A DNA stretch of 64,000 bases from Siphonodentalium dalli. Taxonomy: Eukaryota > Mollusca > Scaphopoda > Gadilida > Siphonodentaliidae. This document shows, piece by piece, positions 1 to 11,761 of the stretch. A program made the position numbers and the translations under genes. The first letter of the stretch is position 1; every line of letters starts with the position of its first letter. The stretch lies in assembly GCA_032622095.1 (NCBI GenBank), contig CP136068.1, positions 161,777,465-161,841,464 on the forward strand. The letters are read 5' to 3'. The notes below the pieces were generated by a model that saw only the letters and a program-made list of their open reading frames with translations, was not told the origin of the DNA and made no database searches.

Positions 1-430
1 CGACAGACAAGATTGAAAAAGTTTTTAATAGCGTCATTTATTTGTGTGTGAGCGGGATTTCATGCAACAAACAACGGGGGGAATGGGTCCGTGGGACAGA
101 CCCGCAGCCGGCCTGGCGGAAACCCTGCGTACTGTCTACTGACTTCCGTTACTTGCTCGTTGCTATATAAATTATAATATATACATGTACATGTAATGAT
201 GTATATTACTACATGTATGTTTGCAGGCCTTTAGATTAGGCTAATTTGGGGACATTTTGGGGGACCGAGGTGGTGGGTTTGCGAGGAGGGGGGGGGGAGT
301 ACCCCCTAGTGACTATTGGGGGTACGGGGTTTTCCCCGGGGAGAATTTTTTTTAAAGTGAGCCTAAAATGGGGGCTGTCTGGTTGTTTATGAAGCATATG
401 AAAGGTGGCCCCCATATCATTTCCTGGCAA
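1..430. other. No gene recognised; G-rich low-complexity stretch
   Basis: AT-rich sequence followed by G-rich runs at about 250-350. An open frame on the minus strand (236-430) is short and proline-rich because of the G/C runs, so I do not treat it as a gene. Confidence 0.5.
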
Positions 431-435
431 CTTCC

Positions 436-930
436 CATACAGAACTTTCTCATGAGAAGTTGTTAGAATCTTATAAGAATCTCATGAGAAGCATATTAGA
501 AAGATATGCAAAGCAGAGAAATCTAACATGAACCTTGTGAGAACATGTTAGAAATCAATTTTCTAACCAAGGGTCTTATGTGAGAAAAATTTATCACGTG
601 AGAAATATGAGATCTCGTAAGAAATGCAGACTTTGAAATATTTCCACTGAACCGATAGTATATTTTTCTAAGTTGCAAATTCTAATTTGAGTTCTCATGA
701 GAAAAATAGACTTTGAAATTATCATCCTTCAAGTAAGTTTTAAAAAAAAATTGGAAATTTGGGGTTAAGAAATTTTCACGTGATTTCTTATGAGGAATGC
801 ACACTTTGAAATTCTCACGTTAGATCTCATAAGAAATACAGACTTTAAATTGTGTGGTCTCCAATTCCAGAAAAGTAAGCCAAGTGTGATTTTCTTACAT
901 GAGAATATGTTAGAAATAGGGTAGATATTT
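436..930. repeat. Cluster of short dyads (TCTCATGAGA / CTCACGTGAG type)
   Basis: The self-complementary motifs TCTCATGAGA and TCACGTGAGA, with variants, recur many times, interspersed with TTAGAA and 'actttgaaat' motifs. The same motifs return at 2050-2335, so 436-2345 may be one element with similar ends. No coding potential is seen. Confidence 0.5.
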
Positions 931-2045
931 TTAAGTCAGATTTCAATGGTGGGTAAAATGATTTAATCTAGAACATGTGGTCTTGAGAAATCTGATCTGG
1001 TGTATGCTGGAGAATTCAAAATATAAAATGCGCCAAAACAGTTACTGGAGTTAACCTGTACATGTCAGTTGCTGTGCATGATTTAGACTGTAAATTATCT
1101 TTATATCTGTGCTAGAAGCTGAAGTTGTGTTATATTCACGAGAAGGGGAACATGGAGTTATATTTATTGTTTTATTTGTGGATATTCTTTAATGATAAGT
1201 TCCACAACATGGAATACACATTATACTAGGTAAGTGTAATATTTATATAAATGGCAGAGGGCTTTAGGCATCGCGTCATGCATCTGGCATCATGGCAAGA
1301 TTTTATGGCATGTGGTCTCTTGTGTTGCCTTTACTGCAGGTTCTAATATGTAATTTATCAACCAGGTAGACTACATGCAGTATATATGTGTATATATTAA
1401 AGTTGATTTAAATTTTATTTTCAAATATTTTAAATTATATTTCTAGAATAAATAATGATGGCCCATATCACATCAAATAAACTTCTGTTATTGTTAATTG
1501 ATTCTAAGACAGAGTAAATGTTCAAATCTATTTGAACAAAATGAATGAATTTTAGGAAATAAACAATTTATGGCAGTTTTCATTGTTTCATGGAAGTGAT
1601 TTTTACAGTTATTTGGAATATTCCACGAAGAGCAGTTAACATGTTGCAGTGTACACATGCACACATGTTGAACAGCAATTGAAAAATTGGTTGATCAAAT
1701 ATTAAGAAAAGTTAAGTTGAAGTTTAGTGTGAGATTTGTGTGAGAATACAGATCTGTATTTGTACAATATAGATTCATCGCACACACAAATGCCTCTAAG
1801 ATCAGGGACCCCAGAAGCAGAAAATGGCAAGGGGGCAAAAGCAGTCCGAAAGCCTGGAAATTCTCAATGACAGTGTTTGTTATTTTATAACCTTAAAAAG
1901 ATGATAAATGACAGTGTTAAATTGTTAATGATACCAAAATGAATTTGGTAGCACATAGATTTGTTTGAATTAGATAGTCCTTATTTGTTATACTGGTCAT
2001 TATATTTTGAAATATATAGAACAGGAATTTTTTCTTATATGCATG
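931..2045. other. No gene or clear repeat seen
   Basis: Ordinary AT-rich intergenic sequence lying between two blocks of related dyad motifs. No open frame, tandem repeat or clear terminal repeat was recognised. Confidence 0.45.
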
Positions 2046-2049
2046 AAAA

Positions 2050-2335
2050 AAGGATTTTTCTCGCGAGAGAAATGATTCTTTCTCACATGAGAAATGATTC
2101 TTTCTAATGTGAGAAATTATTCTTTCTTACGTGAGAAATGATTCTTTCTTACGTGAGAAAAAATTATTTCTCACGTGAGGTTTTTAATATGCAAATTAGC
2201 AAGATTTTTTCTCACGTGAGAAAAAATTCTTACGTGAGGAAAGATTCTTTCTCATGTGAGAAAAAATTCTTATGAGATCTTGCTAATTTGCATATTAAAA
2301 ACCTCACGTGAGATTCTAACGTGAGATTCTCATGA
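2050..2335. repeat. Tandem CACGTG-dyad array ending in a long hairpin
   Basis: About four tandem copies of a roughly 22-bp unit (TTCTTACGTGAGAAATGA type) lead into a long hairpin. Its outer arms are 2171-2208 and about 2277-2312: CACGTGAGG followed by TTTTTAATATGCAAATTAGC pairs with its complement downstream. The loop itself holds more TCTCACGTGAGA dyads, so dyads lie inside a dyad. CACGTG is an E-box core, but no evidence of regulation is visible. Confidence 0.7.
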
Positions 2336-2487
2336 GAATTATGTTAGGACATTTTGGTAAGGGTTGGGCTTGTTTCAGCATTCAGCAAGTTCTATTACCC
2401 TTACATTTTCAAGTTTTGTAGGTCACAATTTATTGAATATTGGGCAATTTTGCATAATTCCAGCACCTTGCACCCCACCCCCCCCCC

Positions 2488-2790
2488 AGTCAGTTGTCCA
2501 ATGAGCACGGTACCGGTCACCAAGCTGTAGGACCTGAGCTAGTGACTGACATGGGTTCGATTCCTATGTGGCGACCTCTGTCCAACTTCTTGCCTGAAGG
2601 AAACTTTCCGATCGGCGGAGTACATATGATATGTGCAGACGGTGCATCGTGACTACATATTGTAGGTGACTAACCATAGATCAGTCATCACATAGTTTCT
2701 ATCAACAACAAATGATCTGGCCTCATTGTTATATCGCCTCAGTTGTGGAAAGCAACAAAACCCCAAAAAATATACTCAATGTTGATACTG
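2488..2790 (+). mobile_element. tRNA-related SINE (probable)
   Basis: A pol III B box, GGTTCGATTCC, lies at 2554-2564. An A-box-like stretch (TGAGCACGG) is about 50 bp upstream, as in a tRNA-derived SINE head. The body runs on through a non-tRNA region to an A-rich tail (CAACAAAACCCCAAAAAATA) near 2790, as expected of a SINE 3' end. The head lacks a clean tRNA cloverleaf, so it is not called a functional tRNA gene. No flanking target duplication was identified. The family name is unknown. Confidence 0.6.
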
Positions 2791-2982
2791 CCTTTCATTT
2801 ATTTATTTTATATTTGTGGTTTTACGTGGCTTCCTACAATTAAGCGATATCACAGCTAAGGCAGATTAATTGTTGGTAGAGGAAAACATGTGTGCTACAC
2901 TTAGTTGGGTACAATTCAGTACTTAAAAAAAAATTAAGTGATTTATGCACCATCTGCTCTCATGTTACAAATCACTGACCAC

Positions 2983-3145
2983 TGTGAAGGTAGCCCATGT
3001 TTCCTCTGTTAATATTCCCATGTTATTATACTAGTAATTAGATGAAGGTAGCCGGTGTTTCCTGTCCTTCCCATGTTATTATCATTAGATGAAGGTACAC
3101 CGGTAGTCCATGTTCCCTCTGTTCCTCCCATGTTATTATCATATT
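2983..3145. repeat. Three degenerate tandem copies (about 55-60 bp)
   Basis: The phrase 'gatgaaggta ... ccatgtt..cctctgtt..tcccatgttattat' is repeated three times with substitutions and small indels, giving a short local tandem array. Confidence 0.6.
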
Positions 3146-4090
3146 ATGCCTATGGGGGTCGGGCAGGGGGGGGGGGTATTTTTTACGGGCACTTATGCGG
3201 GGGTGGGTCACTGGATGGGTGGTTTGGTCGATGGGACTAACAAACAATTTTTTCTGCAACTCAGAACTTTTTTTCCTGCAAGTTTTTTGACTGTTTTTTT
3301 CAATGAATTTGGCTTAAAACACCTTAGAATAAGAGAAATAATGTAATTCTAACTGCTAAACTGACTGCAGGCAGTTATTGTGTTGTATTTTGTTGCAAAT
3401 TTTGAAATCCAAGATGGCCGCTGGCAGCCATGTTTTTTTGGCCGAATGGCCCCAAAATGACCCGTTCCTATTTACATGCCAATGTTAACATCCATGACAA
3501 ATAGTATGCACAGAAATTCATATTCAGCTGTTTACAGTGAATTCCCCCCGCAAATCTGCTTTAGTGTTAAAAGGGGGTGGGTGTCCAAAAATGGTCGGAA
3601 AAATTTGGACGCATGGTGGGTGGGGGTCCCAACAAGGGTCGAAAGTAAAAAATCAGCATACGTGCCTGAAAATGTTTTCTGACCCCCCCCCCCCGGAGGG
3701 CATTTACCAGTACAGGTAGTCAAGCGCTCTGTCTGTCCGAGCATATCACCTTGTAACTCGGGTGTTGATTATCAGAGTTTGTTATCTTTTGTCGTGGTGA
3801 AAGCACAGGTTGGTACCTACATTAGTTAGGCTAATTATTCAAGGTACCGGTATGTAACTTTGTTCCAAAATTTTGTTGTACGAGAAATGTCGATTTCATG
3901 ACAATTAGGTGTTGGACATTGATTTTTATCTATAATTGTAGATGTATAGTGCAGACATTTAGCACCTGTGGACCTGGTTGAATTTTTCTGTGGTTCGATG
4001 GATCACAGCCATCCTCAAGCTATTATGTCATTTACTGGCATTTGTTTATAATGTGTAGGGGTAGATCGCTTGAGACCCCACCACAGTTCA
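3146..4090. other. No gene seen; G-run and C-run containing dispersed repeat
   Basis: Contains a G run at about 3167-3176 and a C run at about 3682-3693. In between lies an 'aagatggccgc..gcagccatg' phrase (about 3411) resembling the tandem units at 56.6-57.5 kb. Short overlapping frames on both strands come from these runs. No protein family was recognised. Confidence 0.4.
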
Positions 4091-4094
4091 ATTC

Positions 4095-4330
4095 ACACCA
4101 GGTTCTCAGCTTCAGATTACGTTGGCCATGTAATTTTACGATTAAACTGTAAATTCACATTACGATGATGTTGTAATTTTACGATAGTTTTTCTGTCATA
4201 ATATTACGATCATTTTGTAAATATACGATCAAATTTGTAAATGTCAGATTACGCTGATCTCGTAATTTTACGAGTTACTGATGGTCCAATTCCTGCCAAC
4301 AGTTTCTGTCGTAATATTACAATGAAATTT
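4095..4330. repeat. Cluster of TTACGAT / GTAATTTTACGA motifs
   Basis: Short degenerate repeats built around TTACGAT and its near complement ('gtaattttacga') recur about ten times in 240 bp. No coding sequence is present. Confidence 0.5.
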
Positions 4331-4879
4331 TTTTGAATGTATGATCATTTACATATACCGGTATGATTTTTGTAATTATGGTTAAATAATCATCAAATCC
4401 TACGAAAGATTAACAAGCGGGCGCAAATTACGTTTACGTATCATCATATTATTACTAGTATATGGCAAAATTAGAATACTGTAACACATCCTAATGTGTG
4501 TATAACGGGACTTGATATGCATACAAATCAGTTAATAATATAGCCCATGTACATGTATTTTGCGTGTGGAAATTCTTATGGCAAATATGTTCTAAGTTTT
4601 GCTTTTCTCATGAGTTGACTTTCCAAAAGGCCTTCGGGTCCACCTACCAGTGCATCACTCTGACTTTATCTCTGTCATTCTGGTGCTAGGTGTGGGATCA
4701 TTTACATTGGCAGTCCTGCTACCTGGTCAGACATCCACTTGCATTACATGGTTACACATAAAACACATTATCCAAAGGTCGCGATGGGGAAATTCTATCG
4801 CTGATTAGGAGTGATTTGGCTTTATATGTGACCCGCCATATCAAATCCAGTCGTAAGTCGGGATTTTGTTTTACCCTGT

Positions 4880-4948
4880 GCCAATGCATTCTCTTATATA
4901 TGCGAGTCGACCATAGGTCGCCTCGCATATATAAGAGAATGCATTGGC
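4880..4948 (+). repeat. 69-bp palindromic hairpin, forward form
   Basis: Starts GCCAATGCATTCTCTTATAT and ends with the exact complement. The centre GAGTCGACCATAGGTCGCCTC is slightly asymmetric and gives the unit a direction. Twenty-four copies or fragments occur in the window; this is the first. Confidence 0.85.
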
Positions 4949-5165
4949 CTAACAATTTTTTACAATTTTAATAATTTTTTCTTGTATTCTTTAACAGTTT
5001 TATAATTTCACCCGTACAGAGCCCCAGACAAACATGAGCAGACGACACTCTTCCATATGGTTCTATATATGTGTGGGGCTCCCTGCAGGGTAATGGATGT
5101 TTTTTATTTGATGTCCTAAAAATTGTAAGAAACATTTATTTAAAAAAATGATAAAAAATTGTTAG

Positions 5166-5234
5166 GCCAATGCATTCTCTTATATATGCGAGGCGACCTA
5201 TGGTCGACTCGCATATATAAGAGAATGCATTGGC
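5166..5234 (-). repeat. 69-bp palindromic hairpin, reverse form
   Basis: Same palindrome with the centre reversed (GAGGCGACCTATGGTCGACTC), facing the copy at 4880-4948 across the spacer. Confidence 0.85.
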
Positions 5235-5502
5235 ATAGGGTAAAAAAATCCCGACTTACGACTGGATTTGATATGGCGGTTCACATATACGGAAGCAGGT
5301 CGCGGAGAGCAGTGAGAGGACTATACACAGCGATATATGTCATGTGTGGGTTAGAAGGAACTAAATCTCGAATGCGAGTTAAAAACATTCTAGCGCGCGA
5401 TTGGCGTATAATATGACAAATAAATTTAATAAATATAATATCCATAGCATGTAAAAACGTGGGCGTTTCTTAGTCAGAAAAGCGTTCGTGTCGGGACATG
5501 AC

Positions 5503-5925
5503 AATCTGCGGGATGGGATGGGATATGGGACAAAACGACAATCTGCGGGACAGAATTTCAAATTGCGTGGGACGGCCGATATCTCGAGGAATACAGGGCG
5601 TTGGGGGGCTCATTTTGGTGTCTAACGAAAGGCCCACATTCGCCCTATCCACACATATTAACCCCGCCACTGACCGGACACCAGAAGTTGCATTATTTGA
5701 TCGACAACTGACCTAACATGGGGTGGAATTTGGGATAGCATGACAATCTGCGGGACGGGATTTTCAAATTGCGTGGGACGGCCGATATCTCGAGGAATAC
5801 AGCGCGTAGGGGGCTCCTTTTGGTGTCTCGCGAAAAGTCCACATTCGCCCTATCCACACATATTAACCCCGTCACTGACCGGACACCGGAAGTTACATAA
5901 TTCGGTCGACAACTGACCTAACATA
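5503..5925. repeat. 205-bp tandem duplication plus a partial third copy
   Basis: The block starting 'gacaatctgcgggac' at about 5537 recurs at about 5742 with the same order of phrases (GGCCGATATCTCGAGGAATA, CCCTATCCACACATATTAA, CAACTGACCTAACAT), an offset of 205 bp. A partial head copy lies at about 5500. Divergence is low, which suggests a fairly recent duplication. Open frames here break between copies. Confidence 0.8.
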
Positions 5926-6088
5926 AAATGCCGCAAACACGAAAAACTGCGTTCGACATTAATGTTTAGAATTTAGATTTCTCGATGAATACGCTAGCAA
6001 ACAACAAGTTTTGGGTATCAAATAACGCAGTGGAATACTGTGCATTCGTTTTTAGCTACAATATGGCTGTTTTAGTGCGAATATTGTA

Positions 6089-6370
6089 ATGGCGAACACG
6101 CAAATACGCGCCGATAAAACAGCTAAAAATAGACTCGATGTTTACAATTACAGGATCGATTTCAGCTGGTATATTCAATATAATGGGACGTATGGTATAT
6201 CAAAATGTAGGATTAGACACAGGGAATGTATTTTTTTTAAATGGGTCCCACCAGGTGGTGAAATTGTTGCAGAAATTCGCTCCAAGATATTCGCACTTAT
6301 TTTTATTTCAGTTGTGACTAAAAAGCCCAGATGCCGGAGCCCAGCGACTAAAAGCCAAGTTACAAAATAG
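6089..6370 (+). other. Open frame inside the left foldback arm (doubtful coding)
   Basis: A 93-codon frame beginning MANTQIRADKTAKNRL. The mirror-image arm holds a similar frame on the minus strand within 9198-9704, differing by scattered substitutions. About 80 codons stay open in both arms. Because the arms are homologous inverted copies, this is weak evidence of selection, and no protein family is recognised. Confidence 0.25.
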
Positions 6371-6469
6371 ATCAACTGGTTTGAACGAATGAATATGTCA
6401 ATGGTAAGACTATTCAAAAGAATATTCAAATCAAATAGTGTTTATAGACTTAAAAACTTATGTGTCCGC

Positions 6470-6893
6470 CATTCATATGCGATGGAGGTTCTCATACTAT
6501 CTGCCAGTCATACGCGGGGGAGGTTCTCATATGAACATATTATCTGCCGGTCATACGCGGTGGAGGTTCATATTATCCGCCGGTCATACGCGAGGGAAGT
6601 TCTCATTTTATCCTCCGGTCATACGCGGGGGAGGTTCTCATATGAACATATTATCTGCCGGTCATACGCAGTGGAGGTTCATATTATCCGCCGGTCATAC
6701 GTGAGGGAAGTTCTCATTTTATCCTCCGGTCATACGCGGGGGAGGTTCTGATATGAACATATTATCTGCCGGTCATATGCGGTGGAGGTTCATATTATCC
6801 ACCGGTCATACGCGAGGGAGGTTCTCATATTATCCTCTGGTCATACGTTGGGGAGGTCCTCATATGAACATATTATCCGCCGGTCATATCCTC
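6470..6893 (+). repeat. Foldback internal tandem array, forward part
   Basis: Units of about 30-45 bp (CCGGTCATACGCG, then GGAGGTTCATATTAT or GGTTCTCATATGAACATAT). Short and long units alternate in a compound unit of roughly 125-130 bp. The array switches orientation at about 6890. Confidence 0.8.
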
Positions 6894-9115
6894 CCTCGGG
6901 TGTGACCGGTGGATAATATGAGAACCTCCCTCGCATATGACCGGCAGATAATATGTTCATATGAGAACCTCCACCGCGTATGACCGGTGGATAATATGAA
7001 CCTCCACCGCGTATGACCGGCAGATAATATGTTCATATCAGAACCTCCCCCACCTATGACCGAAGGATAATATGAGAACTTCCCTCGCGTATGACCGGCG
7101 GATAATATGAACCTCCACCGCGTATGACCGGTGGATAATATGTTCATATGAGAACCTCCACCACGTATGACCGGCGGATAATATGTTCATATGAGAACCT
7201 CCCCAACGTATGACCGGAGGATAATATAAGAACCTCCCTCGCGTATGACCGGTGGATAATATGACAACCTCCCTCGCGTATAACCGGCGGATAATATGAA
7301 CCTCCACCGCGTATGACCGGCGGATAATATGTTCATATCAGAACCTCCCCCACATATGATCGGAGGATAATATGAGAACTTCCCTCGCGTATGACCGGCA
7401 GATAATATGAACCTCCACCGGGTATGACCGGCGGATCATATGTTCATATGAGAACTTCCACCGTGTATGACCGGTGGATAATATGAACCTCCACTGCGTA
7501 TGCCCGGCGAATAATATGTTCATATCAGAACCTCCCCCACGTATGACCGGAGGATAATATGAGAACCTCCCTCGCGTATGACTGGCGGATATTATGAACC
7601 TCCACCGCGTATGACCGGCGGATAATATGTTCATATGAGAACCTCCCCTATGTATGACCGGAGGCTAATATGAGAACCTCCCTCGCGTATAACCGGTGGA
7701 TAATATGAGAACCTCCCTCGCGTATGACCGGCGGATAATATGTTCATATGAGAACCTCCCCATCGTATGACCGGAGGATAATATGAGAACTTCCCTCGCG
7801 TATGACCGGCAGATAATATGTTCATATCAGAACCTCCCCCGCGTATGACTGGAGGATAATATGAAAACTTCCCTCGCGTATGACCGGCGGATAATATGAA
7901 CCTCCACCGCGTATGACCGGCAGATAATATGTTCATATGAGAACCTCCCCTACGTACGAACGGAGAATAATATGAGAACCTCCCTCGCGTATGACCGGTG
8001 GATAATATGAGAACCTCCCTCGCGTATGACCGGCGGATAATATGTTCATATGAGAACCTCCACTGCGTATGACCGGCGGATAATATGTTCATATGAGAAC
8101 CTCCCCTACGTATGACCGGTGGATAATATGAACCTCCACCGTGTATGACCGGCGGATAATATGTTCATATCAGAACCTCCCCCACATATGACCGAAGGAT
8201 AATATGAGAACTTCCCTCGCGTATGATCGGCGGATAATATGAACCTCCACCGCGTATGACCGGCGGTTAATATGTTCATATGAGAACCTCCCCAACGTAT
8301 GACCGGAGGATAATATGAGAACCTCCCTCTCGTATGACCGGTAGATAATATGAGAACCTCCCTCGTGCATGACCGGCGGATAATATGAACCTTCACCGCG
8401 TATGACCGGCGGATAATATGTTCATATCAGAACCTCCCCCACATATGATCGGAGGATAATATGAGAACTTCCCTCGCGTATGACCGGCGGATAATATGAA
8501 CCTCCACCGCGTATGACCGGTGGATAATATGTTCATATGAGAACCTCCACCGTGTATGACCGGTGGATAATATGAACCTCCACCGCGTATGACCGGCGAA
8601 TAATATGTTCATATCAGAACCTCCCCCATGTATGACCGGAGGATAATATGAGAACCTCCCTCGCGTATGACCGGCGGATAATATGAACCCCCACCGCGTA
8701 TGACCGGCAGATAATATGTTCATATGAGAACCTCCCCTATGTATGACCGGATGATAATATGAGAACCTCCCTCACGTATAACCGGTGGATAATATGAGAA
8801 CCTCCCTCGCGTATGACCGGCAGTTAATATGTTCATATGAGAACCTCCCCATCGTATGACCGGAGGATAATATGAGAACCTCCCTCGCGTATGACCGGTG
8901 GATAATATGAACCTCCACCGCATATGACCGGCAGATAATATGTTCATATCAGAACCTTCCCCGCGTATGACTGGAGGATAATAAGAAAACTTCCCTCGCG
9001 TATGACCGGCGGATAATATGAACCTCCACCGTGTATGACCGGCAGATAATATGTTCATATGAGAACCTCCCCCGCGTATTACTGGGAGATAATATGAGAA
9101 CTTCACCGCATATAT
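6894..9115 (-). repeat. Foldback internal tandem array, reverse part
   Basis: The complement of the preceding units (CGCGTATGACCGG plus GGATAATATGTTCATATGAG or AACCTCC), repeated without interruption for about 2.2 kb. Open frames full of SAGHTRW-type repeats reflect the unit and not a gene. Confidence 0.85.
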
Positions 9116-9522
9116 GAATGGCGGACACATAAGTTTTTAAGTCTATAAACACTATTTGATTTGAATATTCTTTTGAATAGTCTTTCCATTGACATATTCA
9201 TTCGTTCAAACCAGTTGATCTATTTTGTAACTTGGCTTTTAGTCGCTGGGCTCCGGCATCTGGGCTTTTAGTCACAACTGAAATAAAAATAAGTGCGAAT
9301 ATCTTGGAGCGAATTTCTGCAATAATTTCACCGCCTGGTGGACCCATTTGGAAAAAAATACATTCCCTGTGTCTAATTCTACATTTTGATATACTATACG
9401 CCCCATTATATTGAATATACCGGCTGAAATCGATCCTGTAATTGAAAACATCGAGTCTATTTTTAGCTGTTTTATCGGAGCGTGTTTGCGTGTTCGCTAT
9501 TACAATATTCGCACTAAAACAG

Positions 9523-11590
9523 ACTGTCAAATTCGTGGGAAAAGTGGGGTAGTGTGGAAAACGTATGTTGATTTTTGAAAAAGGCATGGCTCGAAAGTGT
9601 GCGAACACATACCGAAAGGGTTGATCTTCACGAACGCATGCATCGTGCACTTCGGAACTTGATAATTTAGTGTGGGCGTGGTCAAACGTTAACACTGTGG
9701 CCAATGGAAAACATTTTGTTCCTTCTGACCTGTACAGTGCATTGTATATTAAAGATAGAGTTATTCCGCTTCCATCAGTACACCGACGAATCGTTACAGA
9801 CCGCGGTCATTTTTTATGGGGAATCCCCTGGTTAATATAATAATACCCATACCATTCCAAAGTTTAAAATGCGAACGTCAGAATGATGTGTGAATTTAGA
9901 AAACAAGTTAGATATTTAAAATTTATAAATTTTGCTCCGGATTTCAGACATGGTCCAGAATGTCAATGTCGCCGAGTGTCAAACAGAGTGCGCACGTGAC
10001 CAGATTCACCGCGAAATGGATACCACCTTGCCCATTAGTTTGCAATTAGAGGCATAAAGCACCTAACACCACGGTAATAACAATTCACTATCTTAATATT
10101 GTCTCCGGTTTATTGTGATTTTACTGTGGTTAGTCATTATTGTGTATGTCATGTTTCACCGGAGGGCAGTCTTTATGACAACGGTGTCAAGCTTAATGTG
10201 TGCAAAACAGTTCATTGCCCCTTGATCACGTGCGTTTACGTGACATAGGGTCTGTTGTCAAGTGGAAGGTCATGACTTGCGTGGGATCTGTATGGTCTGT
10301 TTGTCCTCTAACTGTGACGCGGATCTAAGTATGTTATTCGTCTACTGATCGGTCTATACGCTCATAGATCAATCGAAAAACGACGTTGATGGCTTATAAT
10401 TACAACTATAACACTTTATTTTCAACTATCTACTATTAATCCATCTCAGAAAATTAATTGCCAAAACATGATTTTCCGTTGGACGATCTCGGAATTTGGT
10501 TGATGGGCCGAAAATAAATTGGCCGAAATTGTCAACGAGCAACTTCGCCAAGCAAACTTTCAGAAAATAAATATTTACACTTCAACTTCAATTTTCAACA
10601 ATGAACTATCCATGATACAAATAATTACTTGATTGGCTACGATTTACGTTTAAAATGACTCAATAACAACCCAATAATTATCAACACACACAGAGTCGAA
10701 TCCGCGATCTCCGATAAAATTATTAACTCCAGACCAGTCCAGACTCCAGCCCGATGGCCGATGTAATTTGTAAACAAATGCACTGATCATATCTAATGTA
10801 CTCGTGACAAATGTCATGTCATTGTTATAAAGCTGAAAAATTTTAATAGGGTTGTAATCGGGTAATACATTTTATTTATTTCCAATAAAATTTGCCATGT
10901 TGATCAGCCTGATTCATGATAATTTCTGTTCACAGTAACTATACACGTTGTCATAGACGCTCTTTCGAAAATTGGACAAATGAAAAACGCGGCACGAATT
11001 TTGAGTGTTCACTCGAGCGTTACAAAAACCTGAATACGGCTGAAATGAACAGACATACGTATAGTATAGTGTCCATAAGAAGCAGAGACATGCAATATAG
11101 ACAACTACTTGTTCAAATGTTTCTAGCATTGAGTTTTCGAGTTGTTTTTTTTCACTGAAATTCTAATGGAATTCTCATTCCGCGCTTTCGCGTCATCCGG
11201 GGACGTCGTGTTGGGCGACGGCAGTTATAGACTCGCCCATTTTTCTTAAAGTGTCACTACGCAATGTGACTCGTCTACTGCAACGTCTATGCACTGATAG
11301 ATCAGGTCACGGGGTAGCCTCTCGACCAATCAAATGCCCGCATTTCGACCAAAACGAAAGTAGTTGTAATAATATTCTCATAAATTATATACCGAAATAG
11401 CATCAAAAAACATGATTCTTACACACGGAATATAAGTAGTAGCTCACCTTGTCGGAACGGAGTGATTGTCATGTTGTTTATCGCGATTAATCCGTCCCAC
11501 CAATAAAGAACTATTTATTTATTTACAACTGCGTAAACTTCATACGTTATAACATGAACATTAGTACATTAGTTCGCAAAAAAAAACGAC
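9523..11590. other. No gene or clear repeat seen
   Basis: AT-rich sequence with only short frames on both strands. One pair (10914-11129 minus, 10916-11158 plus) overlaps completely and shows no recognisable family. Nothing else could be supported. Confidence 0.45.
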
Positions 11591-11603
11591 AATTGAGTTT
11601 TAC

Positions 11604-11758
11604 GTATAGAGGATCTACAGCGAGTCCCCAGTTTATAGCGAAATTTACAAAACGAGTCCAGTAAATTAGGTCTGGACCGAGCCTTTGGCGAGGTCAAGAC
11701 TTAATTTACCGGGCGAGTTTTGTACATTCCGCTATAAACTGGGGACGTGTTGTAGATT
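11604..11758. repeat. Palindromic MITE of about 150 bp
   Basis: Opens GGATCTACAGCGAGTCCCCA and closes with the approximate complement TGGGGACGTGTTGTAGAT. The arms continue through CAGTTTATAGCG and its complement, with a centre near 11675-11700. A closely related palindrome lies at 38836-38986. Confidence 0.75.
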
Positions 11759-11761
11759 CTA

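Larger units (their letters stand above)
4824..5288. mobile_element. Family A MITE (GTGACCCGCC ends) carrying the double hairpin core
   Basis: Inverted termini begin ATATGTGACCCGCC and end GGCGGTTCACATAT. They extend through CATATCAAATCCAGTCGTAA and its complement, giving arms of about 60 bp. Inside are two copies of the roughly 69-bp palindrome (4880-4948 and 5166-5234) in opposite orientation around an AT-rich spacer. There is no coding capacity. Flanking TATA-like sequence is compatible with a TA-type target but does not prove it. Related copies lie at 28172, 39308 and 39994. Confidence 0.8.
6067..9522. mobile_element. 3.5-kb foldback element with inverted arms and internal tandem array
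   Basis: The left arm starts CTGTTTTAGTGCGAATATTG and the right arm ends with its complement. The arms (about 6067-6480 and 9110-9522) are inverted copies of each other along their whole length. Between them lies a dense tandem array of units such as GGTCATACGCG...AGGTTCTCATAT, which itself changes orientation near 6890. Most array units therefore lie in the right-hand orientation, and the whole locus could fold on itself. No target-site duplication is obvious next to the assigned ends, and no transposase is encoded. The structure resembles foldback (FB-like) elements, but no named family is assigned. Confidence 0.8.

Noticed and set aside
2554-2564. Functional tRNA gene at the B box
   Set aside because: The surrounding sequence does not give a clean cloverleaf, and the body continues into a SINE-like tail.
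4752-5416. Frames with the words LGQCILLYMRGDLWSTRIYKRM and similar seen many times
   Set aside because: They are translations of the 69-bp palindrome and recur wherever the hairpin occurs, on either strand.
6389-9152. SAGHTRW / GGSHMNIL repeat frames as proteins
   Set aside because: They follow the tandem DNA unit, are split into many short frames, and occur inside a foldback element.
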